From: Paenarthrobacter aurescens
GTDB taxonomy: Bacteria; Actinomycetota; Actinomycetes; Actinomycetales; Micrococcaceae
DNA: 64,000 bases
Assembly: GCF_041549525.1 (NCBI RefSeq)
Contig: NZ_CP157456.1
Span: forward strand, 2,852,001-2,916,000
Direction: 5' to 3'
In this document: positions 57,375 to 64,000 of the stretch, one piece after another
Layout of the letters: every line of letters starts with the position of its first letter
Numbering within the stretch: the stretch's first letter is position 1
Made by a program: the position numbers and the translations under genes
The notes under the pieces: model-generated
Databases searched by the model: none
The model's input: the letters and a program-made list of their open reading frames with translations, nothing else
What the model was told of the DNA's origin: nothing

Positions 57375-60300
57375 TCAGCCCCAATGCGGCGGCTTCTGTT
57401 CCTTCAGCCACTGCTCATGGTCGTAACCGGAGTCATCGCCCCACCGCCGCGGATCATCCTCAGCGGCCTTGGTGGGAAGAATTCCGCTGGAACCGGCTTT
57501 GGCTCCCGTGGACTTTGGATCCGTTGCGTCCTGGGCCGAAGTGCCACTGACCTCTTCGCCGGGGTCCTCAGCAGCGTGGTCTTCCGCGCCTGTTTCCTGA
57601 TTCATCAGTGGTGCTTCTTTCGCGTTCTCTGCCTCATGAACATGGCCATGACGCTCTTTGCCTTGACCATGGTCAACGGATTCGGTGGCAAACACGGGCT
57701 GGTCACTGCCTGGGTTCAATGGTTCCTCATCCGGGTGAAGAAAACCACGGTGGGCCGACGCCGACTGGGCGATGTGATTCTCCAGGCCCAAGTAGGAGCC
57801 GATCCGGTCCGCGCAGGACGAAGGATCGGTGAAGACCTCGATCGTCCAGAGCGACATGTAACGCCACCCCATGCGCTCCAGCAATTGCGGCCTCAACCGG
57901 CTCCGCTCACGGACACTCATCCGGCGGTACCGTTCAGTGCCATCGGATTCGATTGCCACGGGGGTGGGAATCTCAGCACCTTCGCGGCCAATGGTGTGAA
58001 CGGGGTCAGCAGCCGCCGCGATATCCAGCACGCCATCATAAAGGTGCCATACCCGCGCTCCCCGGGCGCGCAAGCGTTCGCCAAGATCGGCCACCAACGG
58101 ATCTTCGCCCAAGGCCTGTTCGCTGGCTACAGCACGGGAGGCAGGGGTTCCAAGGTTACTGTTTCCGGAGAGTTCGCGGTCCAGAAGTTCGTAGAAGTCC
58201 ACTGCACCATGAGCCAGACGATCCAGGTCAAGATCCTCAGGCCTGAAGCACGTGAGGACGTGCATGGAGCGCCGGGCACGCGTCATGGCAAGGGCAAAGC
58301 GGTTGCGCCCGCCCTCAGTGGACAACGGACCGAAGGAATGAAGCGCACGGCCATGTGGAGTTCGGCCATACCCCAGAGAGAAGATCACGTGGTCACGCAC
58401 CAGACCCTGGGCGCGCTCGAGGTCCACCACACGGAAGGACTCAGGGCCCGCTCCGAAGAAGCTGGACAGCAGAGGGTGATTGGGCAGTTGCAGCCTGATG
58501 GCTTCACCAATCCGGGCAGCATGGCGCAAGCTCGCAGTCACCACAGCCAAGGAAGTACGGGGCCTGAGCCTGGCGTGTTCAAAGACAAGATCCACCACGC
58601 GGTTGACCTCCGCGGTGACTGACTCTACGCCCTCATGATCCGCACCGGGCAAACCGGTGCCGTCGGGAATGTACTCCACATGGATGGATCGGTCCAAGCC
58701 TGTAACCGAGTTGCCGTCGGGCAAACGGCGCAGGCCGCCGTCGTAGTAGTTCTTGCTCAACTGGAGGATCAGGTCCTCATCCACCGCGCGGTAAACCCAA
58801 TTCAGCTGCCAGGTGGGAAGGACCCTGGCCAATGCCTTGAATGCACTGTCCACATTCTCGTGGCTGGCCACGCCGGCAACAGGGGGTTCCACCGCTACGC
58901 TGAACGTGCGGGCGTGCGCAATCTTGGCATCACCGAAAGCAACCACCTGCCGTGCCCTCGCGATTGCCGGAAGAACAGCCTGCAAAGAAGTGGATTCGGC
59001 ATCAATGATCACCACGGCGTCGAATTTTTGCTCTGCCGGGAGAACCCCCGTGAGCAAGTAAGGACTGACGGACCATACCGGCACCAGCAGGGGCACAAGA
59101 TCCGGTGCCTGGGCGCTCAGGGCGGGCAAGGTCACCCGGCCATCCTTCAACAGGGCACGGAGCAGTTCTGCCTGCCGCGGGTGCTCAAGAAGACCCTGGC
59201 GCCATTTTTGGGCCAACTGCCAGCGAAGGCGGGCGGCACCACTGGCAATGTGTGCTTGATCGGCGAGCCGATACTCAGCTTCCAGGCGCCGCAACGAGTC
59301 CCCGTCAGACATGGCGAGGTAGTCATCACCGCTGATCATGGCTTCCAAGGCGGACTGCCACCAAGCCAGATCCAGTTCGGCGGCTACGGACGACGCCGGG
59401 ACCTCGCGGGCAGCAAGGTCGGCCAGCAGTTCCCCGAGTCCGTGCTCCCGCATTTCCTCAATGAGTAGCGTTCGCTCGGGAAGTGTTTCCAACGTGGCTG
59501 TATCGGCAACAAGCCGCTCCAGCCGTTCCATGAGTTGCAGGTACGGTGTGCCGTGCAGGGAGCCGCCATCGGTGGTGTGCTTGAGGGCATCACCGAGGCG
59601 TCGCAGCTCACCATCGAGTTCCCGGTAAAGGGCACCGAGATCGGCAAGGCCGGAGGGAACGGCCGGGTGCCGTTGGGTTGTTGCGTAGTCCGCCCACAGA
59701 GCCCGCTGCTCCTGGACCAGAACCAATGAGCTGTGCAGGTCCGCGATGTGAACGCCGGGCCGGACATATTCTTTAGCCACCCTGCGCAAACGGGAGCGCT
59801 GCATTGAGGGCATCTCAAGATTGCGTTCACGGCGCCACGCAGAGCTGGCGGTGGCAGAAATGAGATCGTGCACCGGCCGGTCGAAAATGTCCGGGGTGAA
59901 CTTATCCAGGCTCTCCCGAACGGCAATCAGCAGTTCCAGCTGGGCGCCCCACTCCGTGAAAGTTTCGCCCAGGCGAATCTCGGCGTGGTCGGACACCTGC
60001 TTCATGCGATCCCGCAGGACCGGTAGCTTCTCCTCGGCCACACGGGCGAGCTGCTGTGCTTCCTCCGTCTCCTTGCGGGTCACCAACCGGGCACCGTACC
60101 AAGGGCTGGAAGTGGAGGCCCGGCTGAAGCTGCCAAGCTCGGCAGCCCGACGCAGACGTCCGGCAAGTTCTTCGCGGTCCTTGATGTTGTCCAGGACGCT
60201 TCGCTTCAGGCGCACCGTCGTGGAGGGAGCCGGATGGATGGAGGTCAGTTCAGCGAGGGACTGCATTGCCTGATAGGGCGAGCACCCCCAGCGTTCACGG

Positions 60301-61532
60301 ACGTTATGGAGGGAAGCGACGTGGTCCATCAGGGCATGACGGTGACCGGTCAGTGTCTGGTGAAGATTGCCAAGCTGCGGCTCAAGGGCTTTCTCATTGC
60401 GCATGATGGCCCGGACCAGCTGGCCCTTAAGTTGCTGCGGGGTGGTGCCGTTTCCTGGCCGGAAGAGCATCGACTCCAGGCCTAATGATTCAAGGTGGCC
60501 GGAAAGTCCTGCGAGGCTGGCTTGCCTGTCTCCCACCACCAGAACGGACTTGCCCTCGCTCACCAATGCACCAATGGCGTTGATGGCAGTTTGCGTCTGG
60601 CCGCTTCCTGGCGGAGTGCTGACAACAAGGGAGTCCCCGGCGCGAACGGCATCCACAACATACTGCTGATCGGTGTCGGCATCGAGCAAAAGAAGTTCAT
60701 CTGCCGGATCCCGAAGGTCCAGGCTGGGGAAACGGCCTGCCTTGATTGGTTCGGGCTCAATGTCCCCGCCATTGGCCGCAGTCGAGAGGGCCGCCACCGT
60801 GGGATTGTTCATGTTGATCCAGGGATCATCAAGGTTGCCTGAGAGGTCAGCCAGCGTAGTGACCAGCAGGTTGAACTCCACCTCTGCCCCATGAATCGGC
60901 TGAATCAGCGTGGCTAAGCGGTCCAGGACCGGCTGAGGATCAAGCCGGGCAGTGTTGTAGGCCATTCGGGCAACTGCATTGACGTCAAAGACGATGCCAT
61001 GGACCGTTTTCAAATGGCGCACCAGAGCAGGATTCATCCGCGCTTGCTCGGTGAGCTGGAGCTCGAAATCGTCCTCGCCCGGCCGTACCGTCAAAACAAT
61101 GGATGTGAGCATCACTGGTGCGGAGACACGCTGGGGCTTGCCGCCCACAGCAGAGGTCCACACCACAGTGCCGGCCGAGAGGTACCCGGCCTCAATGCCG
61201 CGGTCGTTGCTGAGCTCGAAAATTTTGGACCGGATGTTGCGGGCAGCCCTGGCCGCCACCAAATACTGCTGGCGATCCCTGATGAGTGTGGACAGCCGTG
61301 TTCGCCGGCCTGCGAGCAACTGCGCCAGCCCGGACGGGTGGGCGTTGCTGAGATCGATGGCGCCTTCAGGCGTCTTGACGAAGCGCAGCATCGTGTCCGC
61401 CCCGGTGACGGGTTTGAGACCAGACAGCCATTTGCGGAGCTCTTCGGAGCCCTCTTCCTGGCCTTGACCTACTGACACGACTTCTGCCTTCTTTTCTGTA
61501 CTAGCTTTAGACGCCTTGGACCATACCGGCAT
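57375..61532 (-). CDS. Giant SF1 helicase-like protein with degenerate P-loop and nuclease-like C-terminus
   Basis: A 1385-residue protein. The N-terminal 250 residues are a DUF4011-like region, then a split SF1 helicase core. Walker A reads TPPGSGQTQTAIN with Gln312 in place of Lys; the Walker B equivalent is VVIIDAEST. The second RecA lobe is better kept (FRVVDLERAQGLVRDHVIFS and RFALAMTRARRSMHVL). Near residues 1240-1300 a restriction-endonuclease-like fold is suggested by AIESDGTERYRRMSVRERSR and LERMGWRYMSLW; the last 100 residues are acidic low complexity. Start 61532 is chosen for its position; the ribosome-binding site is weak. Function unknown, possibly nucleic-acid binding without ATP turnover. 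Confidence 0.75.
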   Translation of the reverse strand: MPVWSKASKASTEKKAEVVSVGQGQEEGSEELRKWLSGLKPVTGADTMLRFVKTPEGAIDLSNAHPSGLAQLLAGRRTRLSTLIRDRQQYLVAARAARNIRSKIFELSNDRGIEAGYLSAGTVVWTSAVGGKPQRVSAPVMLTSIVLTVRPGEDDFELQLTEQARMNPALVRHLKTVHGIVFDVNAVARMAYNTARLDPQPVLDRLATLIQPIHGAEVEFNLLVTTLADLSGNLDDPWINMNNPTVAALSTAANGGDIEPEPIKAGRFPSLDLRDPADELLLLDADTDQQYVVDAVRAGDSLVVSTPPGSGQTQTAINAIGALVSEGKSVLVVGDRQASLAGLSGHLESLGLESMLFRPGNGTTPQQLKGQLVRAIMRNEKALEPQLGNLHQTLTGHRHALMDHVASLHNVRERWGCSPYQAMQSLAELTSIHPAPSTTVRLKRSVLDNIKDREELAGRLRRAAELGSFSRASTSSPWYGARLVTRKETEEAQQLARVAEEKLPVLRDRMKQVSDHAEIRLGETFTEWGAQLELLIAVRESLDKFTPDIFDRPVHDLISATASSAWRRERNLEMPSMQRSRLRRVAKEYVRPGVHIADLHSSLVLVQEQRALWADYATTQRHPAVPSGLADLGALYRELDGELRRLGDALKHTTDGGSLHGTPYLQLMERLERLVADTATLETLPERTLLIEEMREHGLGELLADLAAREVPASSVAAELDLAWWQSALEAMISGDDYLAMSDGDSLRRLEAEYRLADQAHIASGAARLRWQLAQKWRQGLLEHPRQAELLRALLKDGRVTLPALSAQAPDLVPLLVPVWSVSPYLLTGVLPAEQKFDAVVIIDAESTSLQAVLPAIARARQVVAFGDAKIAHARTFSVAVEPPVAGVASHENVDSAFKALARVLPTWQLNWVYRAVDEDLILQLSKNYYDGGLRRLPDGNSVTGLDRSIHVEYIPDGTGLPGADHEGVESVTAEVNRVVDLVFEHARLRPRTSLAVVTASLRHAARIGEAIRLQLPNHPLLSSFFGAGPESFRVVDLERAQGLVRDHVIFSLGYGRTPHGRALHSFGPLSTEGGRNRFALAMTRARRSMHVLTCFRPEDLDLDRLAHGAVDFYELLDRELSGNSNLGTPASRAVASEQALGEDPLVADLGERLRARGARVWHLYDGVLDIAAAADPVHTIGREGAEIPTPVAIESDGTERYRRMSVRERSRLRPQLLERMGWRYMSLWTIEVFTDPSSCADRIGSYLGLENHIAQSASAHRGFLHPDEEPLNPGSDQPVFATESVDHGQGKERHGHVHEAENAKEAPLMNQETGAEDHAAEDPGEEVSGTSAQDATDPKSTGAKAGSSGILPTKAAEDDPRRWGDDSGYDHEQWLKEQKPPHWG

Positions 61533-61651
61533 ACTTTCGAGGGTAGCGGGAATCCTCGGGCAGCTCGCTCCGCAACGCTGTTCCGCTGCGAAATTAGCGT
61601 CCATTTCACAGCTGCGGGCCGTTACGCGGACAAAGACCCCGGTTCAACGAG

Positions 61652-61683
61652 AGTGGCCGGCCTCCCAGAGGAAGCCGGCCACT
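61652..61683 (-). terminator. Hairpin terminator of guaA
   Basis: 10-base arms AGTGGCCGGC / GCCGGCCACT with a 12-base loop, eight bases after the guaA stop. There is no clear T-run. Confidence 0.7.
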
Positions 61684-61690
61684 CAAAGAA

Positions 61691-63280
61691 CTATTCCCAC
61701 TCGATGGTTCCCGGTGGCTTGCTGGTGACGTCCAGCACCACGCGGTTAACTCCATCCACCTCGTTGGTGATCCTGTTGGAGATCCGGGCAAGCAGGTCGT
61801 AGGGCAACCGCGACCAGTCCGCCGTCATGGCGTCTTCTGAAGACACTGGACGCAGCACGATCGGGTGACCGTAGGTGCGGCCGTCGCCCTGCACGCCAAC
61901 ACTGCGCACATCAGCCAAAAGCACTACTGGCATCTGCCAGACGTCGTTGTCCAATCCTGCGGCCGTGAGTTCTGCACGGGCAATGGCATCGGCCTTGCGC
62001 AGCAGGTCCAGGCGCTCCTTGGTCACTTCACCCACGATCCGGATTCCCAGGCCGGGACCCGGGAACGGCTGGCGACCCACAATTTCCTGCGGCAAGCCCA
62101 ACTGGGCTCCAACGGCCCGGACCTCGTCCTTGAACAAGGCCCGCAGTGGCTCTACAAGTTCGAACTGCAGATCCTCGGGAAGTCCGCCCACATTGTGGTG
62201 GCTCTTGATGTTCGCGGCACCTTCGCCGCCGCCTGACTCGACGACGTCCGGGTAAAGGGTGCCTTGGACGAGGAATTTGATCTTTTCACCTTCGGCAGCG
62301 GCTTGGGCGATGATGGCCCGCTCCGCTTCCTCGAAGGCACGGATGAATTCACGGCCAATGATCTTGCGCTTGGTCTCAGGATCGCTGACACCGGCCAAAG
62401 CCGATTGGAAGCGCTCTTGCTCGTTGGCTACGTACAGGTTGACGCCGGTAGCTGCCACGAAGTCCCGCTCAACCTGCTCGGCTTCACCTTCACGCAGGAG
62501 GCCGTGGTCCACGAAGACGCAGGTCAGCTGATCGCCGACCGCGCGCTGCACCAGCGCAGCAGCCACGGCGGAGTCGACGCCGCCGGAGAGGCCGCAGATA
62601 ACCTTGGAGTCGCCGATCTGCTGGCGGATCCGGTCAACCTGCTCCTCAAGGATGTTGCCCGTGGTCCAGTTGGGACTGAGGCCCGCTCCCTTAAACAGGA
62701 AGTTCTCCAGAACGTGCTGTCCAAGGACGGAGTGCTTCACTTCCGGGTGCCACTGCACACCGTAAAGGCGCTTCTCGTCATTGGCGAAGGCAGCCACCGG
62801 GGCTCCGGCCGTGGTGGCCAGGACCTCGAAGCCCTCGGGTGCTTCATGAACGGAGTCTCCGTGGCTCATCCACGTGTTCTGCGACGACGGGACGCCGTCG
62901 AGGATGGAGCGTGCGTCACCCACGAGGAGGGCTTCGGTGGCTCCGTACTCCCGCAAACCGGTCTGGGCCACCTTGCCACCCAGGGCATTGGCCATGGCCT
63001 GGAATCCGTAGCAGATGCCGAACACGGGAACGCCGGCCTCGAAGAGGTCAGCCCCCACAAACGGCGCGCCCTCGGCGTAAACGCTGGACGGACCTCCGGA
63101 GAGAATGATGGCTGCCGGGTTCTTGGCCAGAAGCTGCTCGGTGGTGAAGGTATGCGGAACAATTTCCGAATACACATTCGCTTCGCGGACGCGGCGGGCA
63201 ATCAGCTGCGCGTACTGGGCACCGTAGTCAACAACCAGCACCGGCTTCTGGGAAGTTTGGGGTGCGGTGGGAGTAGTCAC
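61691..63280 (-). CDS. guaA: GMP synthase (glutamine-hydrolysing)
   Basis: Aminates XMP to GMP with ATP and glutamine in purine synthesis. The 529-residue protein has an N-terminal class I glutamine amidotransferase ([15 protein letters not shown], nucleophile Cys in [10 protein letters not shown], and His/Glu in [11 protein letters not shown]). The ATP-pyrophosphatase domain has [15 protein letters not shown], and the dimerisation domain ends KPPGTIEWE. The length is normal. It precedes a hairpin terminator and follows the DUF3817 gene on the same strand. Confidence 0.97.
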   Translation of the reverse strand: MTTPTAPQTSQKPVLVVDYGAQYAQLIARRVREANVYSEIVPHTFTTEQLLAKNPAAIILSGGPSSVYAEGAPFVGADLFEAGVPVFGICYGFQAMANALGGKVAQTGLREYGATEALLVGDARSILDGVPSSQNTWMSHGDSVHEAPEGFEVLATTAGAPVAAFANDEKRLYGVQWHPEVKHSVLGQHVLENFLFKGAGLSPNWTTGNILEEQVDRIRQQIGDSKVICGLSGGVDSAVAAALVQRAVGDQLTCVFVDHGLLREGEAEQVERDFVAATGVNLYVANEQERFQSALAGVSDPETKRKIIGREFIRAFEEAERAIIAQAAAEGEKIKFLVQGTLYPDVVESGGGEGAANIKSHHNVGGLPEDLQFELVEPLRALFKDEVRAVGAQLGLPQEIVGRQPFPGPGLGIRIVGEVTKERLDLLRKADAIARAELTAAGLDNDVWQMPVVLLADVRSVGVQGDGRTYGHPIVLRPVSSEDAMTADWSRLPYDLLARISNRITNEVDGVNRVVLDVTSKPPGTIEWE

Positions 63281-63299
63281 CAGACAAGACTACTTTGCC

Positions 63300-63351
63300 G
63301 GGCCGCCCCGGTGCACGTTGACGAGGGCGGCCCAAGGCCAAAAGGGGCCTT
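63300..63351 (-). terminator. Two adjacent stem-loops between the DUF3817 gene and guaA
   Basis: GGGCCGCCC/GGGCGGCCC and AAGGCC/GGCCTT are adjacent. They lie 36 bp after the DUF3817 stop, so guaA probably has its own promoter or is reduced by read-through. Confidence 0.55.
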
Positions 63352-63386
63352 GCCGTAAGGCATCTCACATCTGGATGCCGTGGACC

Positions 63387-63887
63387 TTAGTAGCGCTTGG
63401 ACGCCTGCGGATTGGCTGCGAGTTCAGCTTCCACCTGTGCGTGGAATTTCTTCTCCACAATGAAGGACAGCAAGGGGATGACTCCGCCGAGGGCCAGGAG
63501 GACCATTTTGGAAAATGGCCACCGCATGAGCGACCACAGGCGGAAGTTTGAAACCAGGTAAACCACGTACATCCAGCCGTGCACAATCAGCACCGAGGTG
63601 GAGATGTTGAAGCCCCCAATGACGCCTTTGGGCTCGGATTCAGCAAAACCGAAACCGAACGGTTGGCCGGTAACGGCGTTCGTTCCGCCGGCGAAGAGTG
63701 AAACGCCGAAACCGTAGCGGGCAATCAGCTCAGCGCACAGGAGGAGGAGCATGGCGCCGGTGAGGTATGCCATGACTTTGTAGAACTTCAGTGCCGAACG
63801 GATTTGTGCTTCCGTTCCGCCGAAACGCCTCTTCTTGGGCTTGGGTCCGGACTGTTCAGGCTGGATAGCCGGTTTTGGCTCAATCAT
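63387..63887 (-). CDS. DUF3817 integral membrane protein
   Basis: A 166-residue protein with a basic cytoplasmic N-terminus of about 30 residues and three predicted spans (about 37-59, 98-116 and 128-146), with the family segment ALKFYKVMAYLTGAMLL and HGWMYVVYLVSNFRLW. The family lies next to guaA in many Micrococcales. The function is unknown. Its ATG overlaps the stop of the upstream gene as ATGA. Confidence 0.85.
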   Translation of the reverse strand: MIEPKPAIQPEQSGPKPKKRRFGGTEAQIRSALKFYKVMAYLTGAMLLLLCAELIARYGFGVSLFAGGTNAVTGQPFGFGFAESEPKGVIGGFNISTSVLIVHGWMYVVYLVSNFRLWSLMRWPFSKMVLLALGGVIPLLSFIVEKKFHAQVEAELAANPQASKRY

Positions 63888-64000
63888 TGCTGCACCTTTT
63901 GTTCGGGCTCTGGGCTTGTGGAGTCTGGGTTTGTGGGGGCCGGCGCTGAGGCGTCCGGGACTGCTCCGGGATGGCCGGCATCGGCGTGCTCATCATCCCC
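63884..64000 (-). CDS. C-terminal end of an unidentified protein (3' partial), possibly SURF1-like by context
   Basis: The last 38 codons of a frame that continues beyond the window. It is low complexity, rich in Pro, Ala, Asp, Glu and Ser (PDASAPAPTNPDSTSPEPEQ), and ends in a TGA overlapping the DUF3817 start. In related actinobacteria a SURF1-family cytochrome-oxidase assembly gene often sits here; the visible part does not prove it. Confidence 0.55.
   Translation of the reverse strand, partial: GDDEHADAGHPGAVPDASAPAPTNPDSTSPEPEQKVQQ

Overview
The window looks like a chromosomal segment of a high-GC Gram-positive actinobacterium of the Micrococcaceae, most like Arthrobacter/Paenarthrobacter. 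This rests on GC-rich third codon positions, frequent GTG starts, G+C-rich hairpin terminators, and actinobacterial gene pairs such as fdxA-dapC, galU-rimJ-glpR and guaA-DUF3817. There is no rRNA operon, prophage, insertion sequence or CRISPR array. One tRNA (Ala, anticodon CGC) is present. The genus is an inference from gene content; nothing was searched.

Layout. 1-7 kb: the end of a secreted lysozyme-like protein, a TetR regulator with a palindromic operator, galE, gltA, then dapC and fdxA. 7-16 kb: typA, an SGNH-hydrolase lipoprotein, and a dipeptide ABC operon with a fused double ATPase. 16-25 kb: housekeeping genes ychF, rmuC, ispH, xseA, xseB, a PPK2-type polyphosphate kinase and an AlaA-type aminotransferase. 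25-29 kb: a four-gene osmoprotectant ABC operon whose cistrons all overlap. 29-36 kb: rsgA, a Nudix hydrolase, a GH35 beta-galactosidase, a pirin, an N-acetylglucosamine-kinase-like ATPase and a nitronate monooxygenase. 36-44 kb: regulator/transporter pairs (LysR-MFS, two Lrp/AsnC, a second MFS), TMEM175, CorA, AFG1/ZapE and ferritin. 44-49 kb: a usp-crcB-crcB fluoride-exporter operon, PadR-AarF, Arr and a GNAT enzyme. 52-64 kb: glpR, rimJ, galU, formyltetrahydrofolate cyclo-ligase, an FmdB zinc ribbon, a SAF/CpaB-like protein, a giant helicase-like protein, guaA and a DUF3817 protein.

The most interesting part is 49.2-51.8 kb. It holds a TasA/SipW-type secretion locus: a protein with a SipW-type signal peptide, an ER-type Ser/His signal peptidase, a small HPt-like protein that lacks the phospho-accepting histidine, and a second small secreted protein. 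Each of its three upstream regions carries CYTGAG direct repeats in 11-bp phase, and two of them share the same 11 + 23 bp spacing. This suggests one dedicated, probably OmpR/PhoB-like, regulator for a surface-fibre or matrix module.

Other notable points are a 57-bp inverted-repeat family (TTTTTGTACA ends) present twice, two genes whose 3' ends including the stop codon are duplicated in tandem, a frameshifted NAD(P)-binding gene, a remnant of an AHSA1/SRBCC gene, a galU-rimJ-glpR cluster with no glp/moeA between, and a 1385-residue helicase-like protein whose Walker A lysine is glutamine.
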